Positions 9,401 through 17,556 of a DNA stretch of 32,469 nucleotides are shown piece by piece. How positions within the stretch are numbered: position 1 is the stretch's first letter; each line of letters starts with the position of its first letter. Location of the stretch: the NCBI GenBank assembly GCA_030692375.1, contig JAUYCD010000213.1:1-32469 (forward strand), given 5' to 3'. This DNA comes from Candidatus Latescibacter sp. GTDB lineage: Bacteria; Latescibacterota; Latescibacteria; Latescibacterales; Latescibacteraceae. A program made the position numbers and the translations under genes. Below the pieces are notes generated by a model that was given only the letters and a program-made list of their open reading frames with translations, had not been told where the DNA came from and made no database searches.

Positions 9401-9829
9401 GTTCAGCCCCGGAAACGGCTTGGGGGTCTTTTCCCTGTAGCTCTCATACGAGGTAATAATGCCCGGCCCGCCGCTGCTCCATTGTGAGGCAGGCCGGCTG
9501 TACGTCCTGGAAAGCCATTCCGGCACCGGCGTGAGCAGCACCGCGACCGAATCTCCCGGCGTAAGGGCGCGGTTGAAGGTCAGGGCGTCTTCATTGCCGT
9601 TCGCAGCGCTCACCGTGAGATTCGGCGGGTTGAAAGATGAGGAATCGACAGCGACGGTTCCCTCGACGAATCGCACCCCGGTGTTGTACGGCCCAGCAGT
9701 CCCGTCGCCGTGGAGAACCACCCGTTTTTGGGGAAAAGCAGACCCGCCCTCGGCGCCGGCGTTACCGTGCGGAGAAAGAAAGGCCGTCAGCAGGTAAAGC
9801 GAAAATACATGGAGCGCAGCGGATTTCAT
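6431..9829 (-). CDS. Very large outer-membrane beta-barrel-like protein
   Basis: I do not recognise a named family for this 1132-residue protein. It begins with a signal peptide (about residues 1-26, MKSAALHVFSLYLLTAFLSP) and ends in ALF, with alternating aromatic and glycine-rich strands over its last two thirds, as in outer-membrane barrels. Around 294-325 it has GTEKIWINGIQLTRGNNYDY followed by an acidic Tyr-Thr-Thr-Gly-Glu strand, a motif also seen in SprA-like and other large outer-membrane proteins of FCB bacteria. Segments GKGAY...GGGVYEYVPPG (432-463) and GAGRGAYRWEDANHDGIRDP (811-830) repeat a Gly-rich/Tyr pattern; the second contains a DANHDGIRDPDE loop resembling a calcium-binding EF-hand or dockerin loop. 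It precedes the Omp85 gene by 9 nt. A role as a barrel whose assembly or export depends on its Omp85 partner is inference. Confidence 0.75.
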   Translation of the reverse strand: MKSAALHVFSLYLLTAFLSPHGNAGAEGGSAFPQKRVVLHGDGTAGPYNTGVRFVEGTVAVDSSSFNPPNLTVSAANGNEDALTFNRALTPGDSVAVLLTPVPEWLSRTYSRPASQWSSGGPGIITSYESYREKTPKPFPGLNFGGSKTFDVNVGAGQETALNQSLRLNISGKLTEDITLNAAVSDQNVPISPEGDTRELEELDRVLIELRGKHFSADMGDNDLRHEGGRWDTWSRRLSGAKVTVNGGGFSMFGSGAVSDGRYMSTTIAPVEGNQGPYRLIAQNGNRDISIIPGTEKIWINGIQLTRGNNYDYIIDYTTGEVTFTAARIIGSDMRIVADYEYTSESFRRTFYSTGADGSFLNGRVKLSVSAAREADDPSRPVLGTLNDAARSALAQAGDSLAVTGGIRPALGDSTGAYDMIGGILVYNPRGKGAYNATFSWIGQDIGHYRYLGGGVYEYVPPGKAGPGSGASFDPVTVLSAPVSHQLTGMRLTITPFSGVSFESEIAGSSFDRNTLSRLNDADNTGGAYRFELKAAPTVQIGMPVRLEFAGSRRSQGKTFSPLDRDRSAEENRRWGLPLITQTGQETVSEYSGGFSLPSGRFSGTGLAIRSGRAEYGGSASSNRDGVSGMFSWGDLFRSRLAVDNISREAVPGLPDESISRILGGMETSLGGFAPSLAYEGERAEGHGIFTHGETYNDLRARLKTPDVGGIKGGLEWFYRNDRAKNTAWEDSALARGGSIELTAGKGILGTLKTSYSRREYSLAGSSRTSTDQALVEGYYRPEKGFLRFDGSYQAGRLREASKRKNYIYTGAGRGAYRWEDANHDGIRDPDEFIPDEHGSYILFVETLDDYRPVNMVHAYGKLGLDIPGALLARLCGNGKISSETSVEINEKSSAPASELFLLKLGSFRKKGTTLSGDSRIQQDIILPVSGDKGSIRLRLFRRDAYNAEFVTGGERNGEEEQSVRLRLPIESGASDGELTLTRAAWSRFMEGHQSGDFNVRSLSGEAGVSLYPKPLVTLSLSGGGGYDRDAVTALRAQYYLLKPGLTYRFSGRGKVEARYTFTSVGLKGAQPGAQLPYTMARGRKEGKNHDIQVLYDYRLSQRMNAIASYTGRKFADRGFENFASMQLRALF

Positions 9830-9970
9830 AAACTTTTATACTCACGCCGTGGGCAAAGGAAGCAAAAAATGTTTTCGGGATAAGATAGGGGATTTTGTGA
9901 GGATAGGTAAGAAAAAGGTGAGAGAACTCACACAGAATATAATTAGACGTAAAAGCAGAGCCGGGGAATT

Positions 9971-11947
9971 TCAAATTTTTCTTCCATGCTGCACCCGCCA
10001 CCACGCTATCCCGTGCAGTTCATCGTGCAGTTTTTTCAGTTTCCGCACATCCGGGAGCGGTGAAGGAAGAGGCCGGTTCGGAAGAGGGTATACTGTTAAA
10101 CGGCTGCCAAGGTCGATGATGCAGTCTCCGGTGATGGCTTTACTCCGGCCAAAACCGACATGGCGGCTGCCTTCGGCCAGGATGTTCTCACCCAGCGAAT
10201 GATAGGCAAATCCTTTAGGCGCGGCCAGCTCTACAAGGGTGGGAGTGATGTCCAGGTGGCTTCCCGCCGCCCCTGGCGGGAGCACAATACTTTTTAGCGC
10301 CTCTTTGCCGTAGAGAACCAGCGGGACCGCGGATCTCTCGAAAAATCCGGGATTGGCATTGATATACCGCCGGGAATAGTGATCGCCGGTGATGGCGAAT
10401 AGCGGCAGCGAAACCTTTTTCTCCATTGCCCGAACAAAATTCCCTATACAGTGGTCTGTATACCAGCTATGTCCCACCATTTTCAGGGTCATGGTATCCT
10501 TCCAGAGCGGGGCGATGTCATCCGGAACTCTGTCAAGAGTGAAACCTTTGGCTTTGATATCGATATGGTAGGGAGGATGATCGTTCGTGGTCAGGATCAC
10601 ATTCAGGCTTGGCCGGTCGTCGCTTGTTTTGTCCTCCGTCATTTGAAAGAGCGCGGCATCATCGACTCCCCAGGCGTTATCGGAGGTGCTGGGGGAAATG
10701 AAAGTGGCGTCGTAAACTTCATCGAAACCCTGCGCGGCGGTGAAATCCACTATCCTCTGCCAGGTCGGATAGCCGCCGTAGAAGAACCGCGTACGGTAGC
10801 CGAGTTCCCGGAATATCTGTCCGAGGGAGGTAGGGAACAGTTTCCGGGAGGCTATGTGGTAGTTGATGAGAATCCCCGAATCGGGCAGACCGGTCAGAAT
10901 CACTCCCAGCGAGGACATGGTGGCGCTTGAACCGGGCAGGAAATTTTCCACGTAAATTCCGTTCCGGGCGAACTCTTTCAGGTTGTCCATGATGTGCAGG
11001 GACTTATACTGCTCGAGCATGGGCCAGGAATTGTAACTTTCTCCGATGATGAGAAAGATGTGCCGGGGCGGGCTGACGGCAGGCCCTGGAGCGTGTTTCA
11101 GGAAATAATCGTCGAGGTTTCCGAGGGTTTCGCCGGTGGAGGATACGTCTTTCGCCGCTTTGACGATGTCACGGTCGGGCAGGTACGCGTCGATGCCGTT
11201 CACGGAACTCTCCATGGTGGTGTAATCGAGAATGGCATACCGGAGCGCATGGTAGGGGTTCATGATCGACTTGTTCAGGAATTGATCGTTCGTTTTATCA
11301 ACATAGCGGAGCTTGGCGGGCTTTGATCCGGCAGAGCCGCGCAGGGAAACCACCAGGGAAACGAGAATGAGGGCGCTGATCATGATCTTTCGTGAAAGAG
11401 ACGAAATCCACGGCGCAAAGGTTTTCTCTGGAACGAATTCATTCCTGATCATCTTACGGACGATGAAGACGCCCACGGTTATCACTCCCGCCGAAATGAG
11501 GATAGCGCGGAAGAGATGGTATTCCTGCCAGATGGTGGAAAACACCGCCCTCGTATCGTCAAAGTACACCTGGAAAAGGAAGGCGTTGAGCGGTTCGTCG
11601 AATTCGCCGAAAAACCCGTGGTTCACAATACCCAGGATGGTGGAGGCCGCGACAAACAAAACTCCGAATGAGGCTCTCACCCTTTCCGCTGCCTGTCTCA
11701 GATCGGTGAACACGTTCGCCACGCTCAGGAGAAAGGGAATAAGCACGAAATATCCGGCCACCATGATATCGAAACAGAATCCGTAGGAAAGGACGGCTGC
11801 AAAATCGGAAAAACGGGAAGAAGGATTAATTTTTTGATGGTAGGCGGCGATAAAAATCAGGCGGTAGAGCATCAGATACGCAACGGAGAAAAGCCACAGC
11901 TTAACATCTTTCTGAAACTGAATAAAAAAACGATTCCAACTCCTCAT
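9971..11947 (-). CDS. Membrane-bound LtaS/OpgB-type sulfatase-fold transferase
   Basis: This 658-residue protein belongs to the alkaline phosphatase/sulfatase superfamily branch that includes lipoteichoic acid synthase and the phosphoglycerol transferase OpgB. In diderms such enzymes transfer phosphoglycerol or phosphoethanolamine to periplasmic glucans or lipids. About five membrane helices fill residues 15-206. The catalytic domain follows, with metal ligand Glu in HIFLIIGESYNSW (about 296-308), the likely nucleophile Thr in PGSSATMSSLGVILTG (about 343), TNDHPPYH, and the metal-binding ITGDHYSRR near the C-terminus. The ATG at 11947 has AAAGG upstream. It lies 25 nt after the methyltransferase gene. 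The exact head group and acceptor cannot be told from sequence. The 141-nt gap to the next gene (9830-9970) shows no gene and probably holds the promoter of the outer-membrane pair. Confidence 0.85.
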   Translation of the reverse strand: MRSWNRFFIQFQKDVKLWLFSVAYLMLYRLIFIAAYHQKINPSSRFSDFAAVLSYGFCFDIMVAGYFVLIPFLLSVANVFTDLRQAAERVRASFGVLFVAASTILGIVNHGFFGEFDEPLNAFLFQVYFDDTRAVFSTIWQEYHLFRAILISAGVITVGVFIVRKMIRNEFVPEKTFAPWISSLSRKIMISALILVSLVVSLRGSAGSKPAKLRYVDKTNDQFLNKSIMNPYHALRYAILDYTTMESSVNGIDAYLPDRDIVKAAKDVSSTGETLGNLDDYFLKHAPGPAVSPPRHIFLIIGESYNSWPMLEQYKSLHIMDNLKEFARNGIYVENFLPGSSATMSSLGVILTGLPDSGILINYHIASRKLFPTSLGQIFRELGYRTRFFYGGYPTWQRIVDFTAAQGFDEVYDATFISPSTSDNAWGVDDAALFQMTEDKTSDDRPSLNVILTTNDHPPYHIDIKAKGFTLDRVPDDIAPLWKDTMTLKMVGHSWYTDHCIGNFVRAMEKKVSLPLFAITGDHYSRRYINANPGFFERSAVPLVLYGKEALKSIVLPPGAAGSHLDITPTLVELAAPKGFAYHSLGENILAEGSRHVGFGRSKAITGDCIIDLGSRLTVYPLPNRPLPSPLPDVRKLKKLHDELHGIAWWRVQHGRKI

Positions 11948-11972
11948 GAAAATACCTTTAACCGGGGTGAGT

Positions 11973-13637
11973 TTACAATAAACTTGTTTGATTCGACTCG
12001 TTCCCCTCTTTCCTCACCCGGCCTGCTTTCTTTATTGTGGATTCCAGCGCCCACTGGGGAAATTCCACGAATTTCCCTTCGAGAAGCTCCCCGATGGTAA
12101 AAATCTGTAGCCGGGGATAGCGCATCGCCCGGTGGCTGGCGGCGATTTCCGTTTCGTAGAATCCTGCGGAAGCGGCTTCCGTCTTCATGGGGCCGGTCGG
12201 CTCAAAGAGGGTGATAAATACCCCGATGGCGGCTTTCTCCCTTTCCACTGCGCCATTCAAATCCCGTACCTGGGCAGCGGAGACATGCCCGCTTTTGACC
12301 TGCACCACGATCTTCTTCGCCTGCCCGCTCTCATCGTCCATGAAATAGATGTAACCGTCCACCCCGCGGTCGGCGCCCTTTTTCTTGTCCTGTGCGGGAC
12401 GGGCGTCCACCAGGCTGAGCGCCCACCACTCGAACTGGTACTTGTCCGCATCGGCAAGCGCCTTCGCGCTCTCCAGGTCCTTCGGGTCGCCGATGATCTC
12501 GTAGGGGGCAAGCTCCTGCCCGAATGAATCCTCAAGGCGGTGCTTGATCAGGGTGATGGCCAGGTGGGTGATGTCAATGCCGATCCAGCGGCGGTTCAGC
12601 TTCTCCGCCGCGGTGACCGTGGTTCCGCACCCGCAGAAGGGATCGAGCACGAGATCGCCTTCGTTCGAAGAGGCGCGGATGATGCGCTCGAGGAGGGCTT
12701 CGGGTTTCTGTGTCGGGTAGCCGAGACGCTCGGAGGCTTGGGAGCTGACCATTTCTATATCATCCCAAAGATTTTGAACTGTTTTCCCTTTGAGTTCGTC
12801 AAGGTACCTTTTCCTTCGAATTCTCCTTGATTTGTTTTTTGGGAAGTACAACTTTCCTTCCTCATCCCATTTCTCCATATTTTCTTGGGAAATTGCCCAT
12901 CCATATTTTGGAGGTTTATAACCCTTATATTCATATATAAGATTTGGTCTTGGAGAAGGACTTGCAAGGTTGTCTGCCATGAAACGGCGGCCATTCTCAT
13001 CTATATGTCGAAAGAATTTATCTACATACTCTTTATAACTAGGTGCGTCAAAATTGTACTGAGTATTAAATATATTTCTATCTGTTTTTGAATAGAAAAG
13101 AAGAATATCAGTACAAACACCATATTTATTTGACTTATGATTCGTTTCACCCCGGCCAGTTTTTCTTTTCCAGGTTATTTCATTTCGATAATTATCTACT
13201 CCAAACACCCCGTCCATCAATATCTTCAGATAATGGCTCGCGGTCGGGTCGCAATGGAGGTAGATGCTGCCGGTCGGTTTGAGCACCCTTCGCATCTCCA
13301 CGAGCCGCACTGCCATCATGGTGAGGTAGGCCATCATGTCGTTCCGCCCGAGAAAACCGCGGAATGCCTGCATGAGGTCGGCGAGCTTGGGCGGCCCGGA
13401 GGTAACAAGATCGCTGTAGGTTTCTTCGGCGTTCATGTCCCAGTGCCAGGTGTCATCGAATGCGGTGATCTGCGCGGCGGAATCGGAGCCGTTCTTCTCC
13501 CGGAAGAGGACATTGTAGGTCGCCTTGGAGTTGAACGGCGGGTCGAGGTAGATGAGGTCGACACTCTCGTCTGCGAGATTATCACGCATGATCGGAAGAT
13601 TGTCGCCGTAATAGAGCCTGTTTTTCCAGGGGGTCAT
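11973..13637 (-). CDS. DNA methyltransferase (beta-type order) fused to Mrr-like nuclease domain
   Basis: The 554-residue protein begins with an amino-methyltransferase domain. Catalytic motif IV is LIYLDPPFNSKATYN (28-42) and the S-adenosylmethionine motif I is LDPFCGCGTT (331-340), with the target-recognition segment between them, the beta-class order for N6-adenine or N4-cytosine methylation. From about 420 to 500 a second domain reads RGVDGYIYF and then IVVQVKSGHVSAAQVRDL: the D...QxK arrangement of Mrr-type restriction nucleases. It might therefore both modify and cut DNA, or the second domain may only bind DNA. The gene starts 6 nt after the gyrA stop and its ribosome binding site (AGAGGA) lies within the end of gyrA, implying coupled translation. 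The recognition segment (12750-13210) is visibly more AT-rich than the rest, suggesting a swapped specificity module. No separate restriction gene is adjacent. Confidence 0.85.
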   Translation of the reverse strand: MTPWKNRLYYGDNLPIMRDNLADESVDLIYLDPPFNSKATYNVLFREKNGSDSAAQITAFDDTWHWDMNAEETYSDLVTSGPPKLADLMQAFRGFLGRNDMMAYLTMMAVRLVEMRRVLKPTGSIYLHCDPTASHYLKILMDGVFGVDNYRNEITWKRKTGRGETNHKSNKYGVCTDILLFYSKTDRNIFNTQYNFDAPSYKEYVDKFFRHIDENGRRFMADNLASPSPRPNLIYEYKGYKPPKYGWAISQENMEKWDEEGKLYFPKNKSRRIRRKRYLDELKGKTVQNLWDDIEMVSSQASERLGYPTQKPEALLERIIRASSNEGDLVLDPFCGCGTTVTAAEKLNRRWIGIDITHLAITLIKHRLEDSFGQELAPYEIIGDPKDLESAKALADADKYQFEWWALSLVDARPAQDKKKGADRGVDGYIYFMDDESGQAKKIVVQVKSGHVSAAQVRDLNGAVEREKAAIGVFITLFEPTGPMKTEAASAGFYETEIAASHRAMRYPRLQIFTIGELLEGKFVEFPQWALESTIKKAGRVRKEGNESNQTSLL

Positions 13638-13643
13638 GGAAGG

Positions 13644-16178
13644 TTATTCCTCTTCTCCTTCGAACGGTTCCTCCACGGTATTCGTTTCTTCCCTGGCAGC
13701 AGCTTCCTCTTCTTCCCCGTTCTCAGTATCGCCGTTTTCAGTAACGCCGTTCTCTCCGGCGGGGACACGCTCGACATCGACCAGGCAATCTTCGGGAGCG
13801 AGATTGATCAGACGCACCCCCTGGGTGACCCGCCCGATGGGGCGGATCTCATGCACCGGGAGCCGGATCATAATGCCGTTCTGTGTAATCATTATGAGCT
13901 CGTCATCGTCCACCACTTCCATGAGGGTAACCGCGCCGCCGTTGCGCTCTGTTGTTTTAATGGAGATGATTCCCTTGCCGCCGCGGTGAGTGATACGGAA
14001 GGCGCCCAGATCGGTGCGCTTCCCGTAGCCGTTCTCACACACCACGAGGAGAGTGGCTTCCGGATGCTTCACCGCCACCATTCCCGCCACAAAATCATCT
14101 TTATTGAGCTTGATGCCTTTTACCCCCTGGGAGGTGCGTCCGACCGGCCGGATTTCACGTTCGTTAAACCGTATCGCCATGCCGTCATGCGTCTGGATAA
14201 CAATGTCCTGAATACCGTCGGTAAGACTTGCAGAGATAAGTGCGTCCCCCTCAACTATGTTGATTGCGTTGATGCCGTTGCGGCGCGGCCGTGAATATTC
14301 GGAAAGCGCCGTCTTCTTCACCAGCCCCTTGCGTGTAGAAATGAGAACGTAATGTTCTTCGTCGAATTCACGGACCGGGAGAAACGCCGCAATCTTCTCG
14401 TTCTTCTGGATCTCGAGCATATTCACGATGGGACGGCCTTTTGCTGAACGCCCACCCTGCGGGAGCTCGAACACCTTGAGCCAGTAGCATCGTCCGAAGT
14501 CAGTGAAAAACAGGATGTAGGAATGGGTTGAAGCCACAAAGAGATTTTTCACAAAATCCTCTTCCTTGGTGCCCATGCCGGTAATCCCTTTGCCGCCGCG
14601 GCGCTGACGGTGATAGGTGCCGATGGGTATACGTTTTATATATCCCTGGTGGGAAATGGTTACCACCATATCTTCTTCAGCGATGAGGTCCTCGATCTCG
14701 ATGTCCTGGCTTTCATCGATGATTTCTGTACGGCGCCCCTCCTTGTACCTGGATTTCAGTTCTTCAAGCTCCTCCTTGATAATATTCATCCGCAGCTCGC
14801 GTGAGGCGAGGATATTACGAAGTTTTTCCATAAGCTCGATGAGGTCACGGTATTCATCCTCGATTTTCTGACGCTCAAGGCCGGTGAGACGCTTGATCTG
14901 CATATCGAGAATGGCTACTGCCTGTTTTTCCGAAAGCCCGAAGGTTTCCATCAACTCGCCCCTGGCGGTATCGGCGCTCTCGGAATTCCGAATCAGAGTA
15001 ATGATGGCGTCGATGTTGTCCAGCGCGATTTTCAGCCCCTCGAGGATATGCGCGCGGGATTCTGCCTTGTTCAATTCGAATTTCGTGCGGCGCACCACCA
15101 CCTCGTGACGGTGCTCGATGTAGTGCCGGATTATCTCGACGATGGACATGATTTTTGGCTGGTTTTCCACCAGCGCCAGGTTGATTATCCCAAACGTAGT
15201 GGAAAGCTGGGTATGCTTGTAGAGGGTATTGAGCACCACCTCCGGGAAGGCGTCCTTCTTCAGCTCGATTACAATGCGCATGCCGTCACGGTCGGATTCG
15301 TCGCGGAGGTCGGAGATTCCTTCCACTACCTTGCTGCGGACCAGGTCTGCTATTTTTTCCAGCAGGTTGGACTTGTTGACCATGTAGGGAATCTCTCTGA
15401 TCACGATTCGTGACCGGTCTCCCTTGTGTGTTTCGATATTAGCCCGCGCGCGCAGGGTAATTTTTCCCCGGCCGGTTTCATAGGCATCGACAATTCCCTT
15501 GCGTCCATAAATAATCCCGCCGGTGGGGAAATCCGGCCCTCTCAGGTGTTTCATGATCTCACGGGGAGTTATGTCCGGCTTTTCAATGAAGGCTTTGCAT
15601 GCGGCGACCACTTCACCCAGGTTGTGCGGCGGGATATTGGTTGCCATGCCCACAGCGATTCCCGAAGAACCATTGCAGAGGAGATTAGGGAATTTTGCCG
15701 GAAGGATGTCCGGCATCATGAGCGTTTCATCGTAATTGGGGGATTTGCTGACCGTTTCCTTGTCCAGATCGGCCAGCATGTCCATCGCCGCATGGGTCAT
15801 GCGGGCTTCGGTGTACCGCATCGCCGCCGCCCCGTCGCCGTCGATAGAGCCGAAGTTCCCCTGCCCGTCGACCAGCGGATAGCGCATGTTGAAATCCTGC
15901 GCCATGCGCACGAGGGTGGGATACACCACCTGTTCGCCGTGCGGGTGATAGTTACCGGAGGTGTCGCCGGCGATCTTGGCGCATTTCCGGTGCTGACGGC
16001 CGGGATAGAGATTGAGGTCGTTCATGGCGGTGAGAATACGGCGCTGCGAGGGCTTGAGGCCGTCGCGGACATCCGGGAGCGCCCGTGAGATGATGACCGA
16101 CATGGAATAATCCATGTAGGATGTCTGCATTTCATCCTGTATGTCTATGGGGATTATTCGTTCCTGTTTACCGAGCAT
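13644..16178 (-). CDS. gyrA: DNA gyrase subunit A
   Basis: GyrA is the DNA cleavage and rejoining subunit of gyrase, which introduces negative supercoils with GyrB. The 844-residue protein has [19 protein letters not shown] (31-49), the catalytic tyrosine in [11 protein letters not shown] (Tyr122), and the GyrA-box QRRGGKG in the C-terminal beta-pinwheel, which distinguishes it from ParC. The quinolone-binding loop reads [17 protein letters not shown]: position 83 is Gln and position 87 is Pro, where E. coli has Ser and Asp. The C-terminus is a strongly acidic tail with repeated T/V-E-N-G units. The ATG at 16178 has AAGGAG upstream. It is split from gyrB by four small genes and followed directly by the methyltransferase gene. 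Confidence 0.97.
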   Translation of the reverse strand: MLGKQERIIPIDIQDEMQTSYMDYSMSVIISRALPDVRDGLKPSQRRILTAMNDLNLYPGRQHRKCAKIAGDTSGNYHPHGEQVVYPTLVRMAQDFNMRYPLVDGQGNFGSIDGDGAAAMRYTEARMTHAAMDMLADLDKETVSKSPNYDETLMMPDILPAKFPNLLCNGSSGIAVGMATNIPPHNLGEVVAACKAFIEKPDITPREIMKHLRGPDFPTGGIIYGRKGIVDAYETGRGKITLRARANIETHKGDRSRIVIREIPYMVNKSNLLEKIADLVRSKVVEGISDLRDESDRDGMRIVIELKKDAFPEVVLNTLYKHTQLSTTFGIINLALVENQPKIMSIVEIIRHYIEHRHEVVVRRTKFELNKAESRAHILEGLKIALDNIDAIITLIRNSESADTARGELMETFGLSEKQAVAILDMQIKRLTGLERQKIEDEYRDLIELMEKLRNILASRELRMNIIKEELEELKSRYKEGRRTEIIDESQDIEIEDLIAEEDMVVTISHQGYIKRIPIGTYHRQRRGGKGITGMGTKEEDFVKNLFVASTHSYILFFTDFGRCYWLKVFELPQGGRSAKGRPIVNMLEIQKNEKIAAFLPVREFDEEHYVLISTRKGLVKKTALSEYSRPRRNGINAINIVEGDALISASLTDGIQDIVIQTHDGMAIRFNEREIRPVGRTSQGVKGIKLNKDDFVAGMVAVKHPEATLLVVCENGYGKRTDLGAFRITHRGGKGIISIKTTERNGGAVTLMEVVDDDELIMITQNGIMIRLPVHEIRPIGRVTQGVRLINLAPEDCLVDVERVPAGENGVTENGDTENGEEEEAAAREETNTVEEPFEGEEE

Positions 16179-16248
16179 TATGACTCCTTGTTATTTACAT
16201 TCTATACAAAAAATTCCACTTTCAATATCTATCCGTTTTTCTTTAAAA

Positions 16249-16596
16249 TCAGGAGTTCAAATTGTCAAGAATATTCATAACTTCCAGCTTGAGTTTTTTT
16301 ATCTGAGATTTCGCAATTTGAAAAATTTCTTCTGCGTCAATACCAAAATAATCATGCGCGATAAGGTTACGTACTCCTTTAATTTTGTTCCAGTTAATAT
16401 AATTATGTTTTTCTTTTAAATGACCGGATAACCTATCAACCATTTCACCGATTATGATAAAATTCATCATTACTGCATCATAATTTACCTTGTTTTGAAA
16501 GAAATCATCAGCGCTTATAAAGGGAGAAGTATATTCTTCAATATTTTCAATTGCTTCCAATATCCCCATGAGAGAGGTTTTATCTTTATTCAACAC
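16249..16596 (-). CDS. hepT: HEPN-domain toxin, HepT-like (DUF86)
   Basis: HepT toxins are HEPN-fold RNases that cut RNA, reported for tRNA in the Shewanella system. The 115-residue all-helical protein has the family's active-site motif R-x4-H-x-Y in RNLIAHDYFGID (Arg76, His81, Tyr83). In the known system the partner MntA transfers AMP groups to the tyrosine of this motif. The start is a GTG at 16596, 6 nt after GAGG, and overlaps the mntA-like gene by 11 nt, so the two are co-translated with the nucleotidyltransferase first. Base composition is much more AT-rich than flanking gyrase genes, consistent with horizontal arrival. The motif is intact, so the protein is probably active. The toxin label is by family. 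Confidence 0.9.
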   Translation of the reverse strand: MLNKDKTSLMGILEAIENIEEYTSPFISADDFFQNKVNYDAVMMNFIIIGEMVDRLSGHLKEKHNYINWNKIKGVRNLIAHDYFGIDAEEIFQIAKSQIKKLKLEVMNILDNLNS

Positions 16597-16900
16597 TTAC
16601 TGCCTCATTGAGTATCATTTCTTTCGCATAGGATTTCAGATATTTTCCCCGTGCGATATCAACATTTCGGTTAAAGTGTTTGCTGATATATTGTTTCAGT
16701 TCATTTTTCAGCTCAAATAAATTCTGGGTATTTTCTTCAAGTTCGATCAGAAGATCGATATCACTATTGACATTTTGTTCATCACGAGCGAAAGAACCAA
16801 AAATTGCGATTTTATTAATATGAAAATGTTCTCTAAGGTAGTTCTTATTTTGCCTCAGGAAAGAAATGATTTCCTCTTTTGTCAATTGTTTGTTTATCAT
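16586..16900 (-). CDS. mntA: Minimal nucleotidyltransferase antitoxin, MntA-like
   Basis: MNT-domain proteins of the DNA polymerase beta fold pair with HEPN toxins and neutralise them by adding AMP. The 104-residue protein has the G-S-x10-D-x-D catalytic signature in IAIFGSFARDEQNVNSDIDL (Gly35, Ser36, Asp47, Asp49) and a third likely acidic ligand in RNVDIARG (Asp81). It overlaps the downstream hepT-like gene by 11 nt. AT-rich composition matches its partner. The upstream 93 nt separate it from the DUF2442 gene and could hold a promoter, but I see no clear one. Confidence 0.9.
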   Translation of the reverse strand: MINKQLTKEEIISFLRQNKNYLREHFHINKIAIFGSFARDEQNVNSDIDLLIELEENTQNLFELKNELKQYISKHFNRNVDIARGKYLKSYAKEMILNEAVSVE

Positions 16901-16993
16901 TCGACTTATTCCTGTTTCTAAAAATCATACCGCATGATCGATTCTGTACCCAAACCCCAGGAGGCATTTCAATGGGTCTATCAATGTCTCTAA

Positions 16994-17284
16994 TCAGATG
17001 TTTCCGATTCTCGTTACTCTTTCTGAACAATCATCCGACAATTTTCCTGTCGCCAATCGGTATACCGTCTCCGGTGCAATATCCACATCTCCGGGCCAGC
17101 AGAGCACTCCCCATACAGGATCGATGGAGACACACTTAAAATACTCGATATTGGCAAAACCGCTGAATACACCCCCACGTTTTGCATATTCGCTGAAGTC
17201 AATTGTCCCTTTATCGCCATTATCGAAAGTGATTTCAAGAATGTAGTCTGCTTTATACGCTACCTTTATTGCTTTCATGTGCAT
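16994..17284 (-). CDS. DUF2442 family protein
   Basis: This small protein of about 96 residues matches DUF2442. It reads KAIKVAYKADYILEITFDNG, then a DFSEYAKRGGVF segment and the family's W.GDVDIAPETVYRLATG block. DUF2442 genes are usually found paired with DUF4160 genes, as here, and the pair is often discussed as a possible toxin-antitoxin module, although the biochemical activity is not established to my knowledge. I chose the ATG at 17284, about 9 nt after GAGG. A GTG at 17299 would give a GTGA overlap with the stop of the DUF4160 gene, and an ATG at 17278 is also possible. Confidence 0.82.
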   Translation of the reverse strand: MHMKAIKVAYKADYILEITFDNGDKGTIDFSEYAKRGGVFSGFANIEYFKCVSIDPVWGVLCWPGDVDIAPETVYRLATGKLSDDCSERVTRIGNI

Positions 17285-17295
17285 TTTTAAAAACC

Positions 17296-17556
17296 TCACC
17301 GGAGCGGTTCGATAGGAAACAAGGGCTTATCCTGACGCACCGCTTCCCATTCAGAAAATAATTCCTGTTTATGAATTGTCGCCCATTCCATAACCAACCC
17401 AGTTGCCCGAGGAGGGAGCCAACCCTTTAAAACAGTTAAATCTGCAATACTTATCTTGGCAAAATCATCACCGTACATGACATGAAAATGTGGCGGGTCG
17501 TGATCATCATAAAACATCCTGATTATCAATCCATAGAATCGACTTATTTCAGGCAT
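17296..17556 (-). CDS. DUF4160 family protein
   Basis: The 86-residue protein is a clear DUF4160 member: MPEISRFYGLIIRMFYDDHD followed by PPHFHVMYGDDFAKISI, with the conserved His-x-His after the double proline, and a C-terminal helix WATIHKQELFSEWEAV. It precedes the DUF2442 gene with almost no gap (shared GTGA if the upstream GTG is used), an arrangement seen in many genomes. The pair sits between gyrB (stop 43 nt upstream) and the HepT-MntA pair, so it forms part of an accessory island in the gyrase locus. Function is unknown; the conserved histidines might bind metal. Confidence 0.85.
   Translation of the reverse strand: MPEISRFYGLIIRMFYDDHDPPHFHVMYGDDFAKISIADLTVLKGWLPPRATGLVMEWATIHKQELFSEWEAVRQDKPLFPIEPLR

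Noticed and set aside
13137-14294. Plus-strand frame of 385 codons across the methyltransferase and gyrA genes
   Set aside because: It spans two real genes on the opposite strand and has no ribosome binding site or recognisable domain.
16845-17030. Minus-strand 61-codon frame between the MntA-like and DUF2442 genes
   Set aside because: It overlaps both neighbours, has no ribosome binding site and no conserved pattern.
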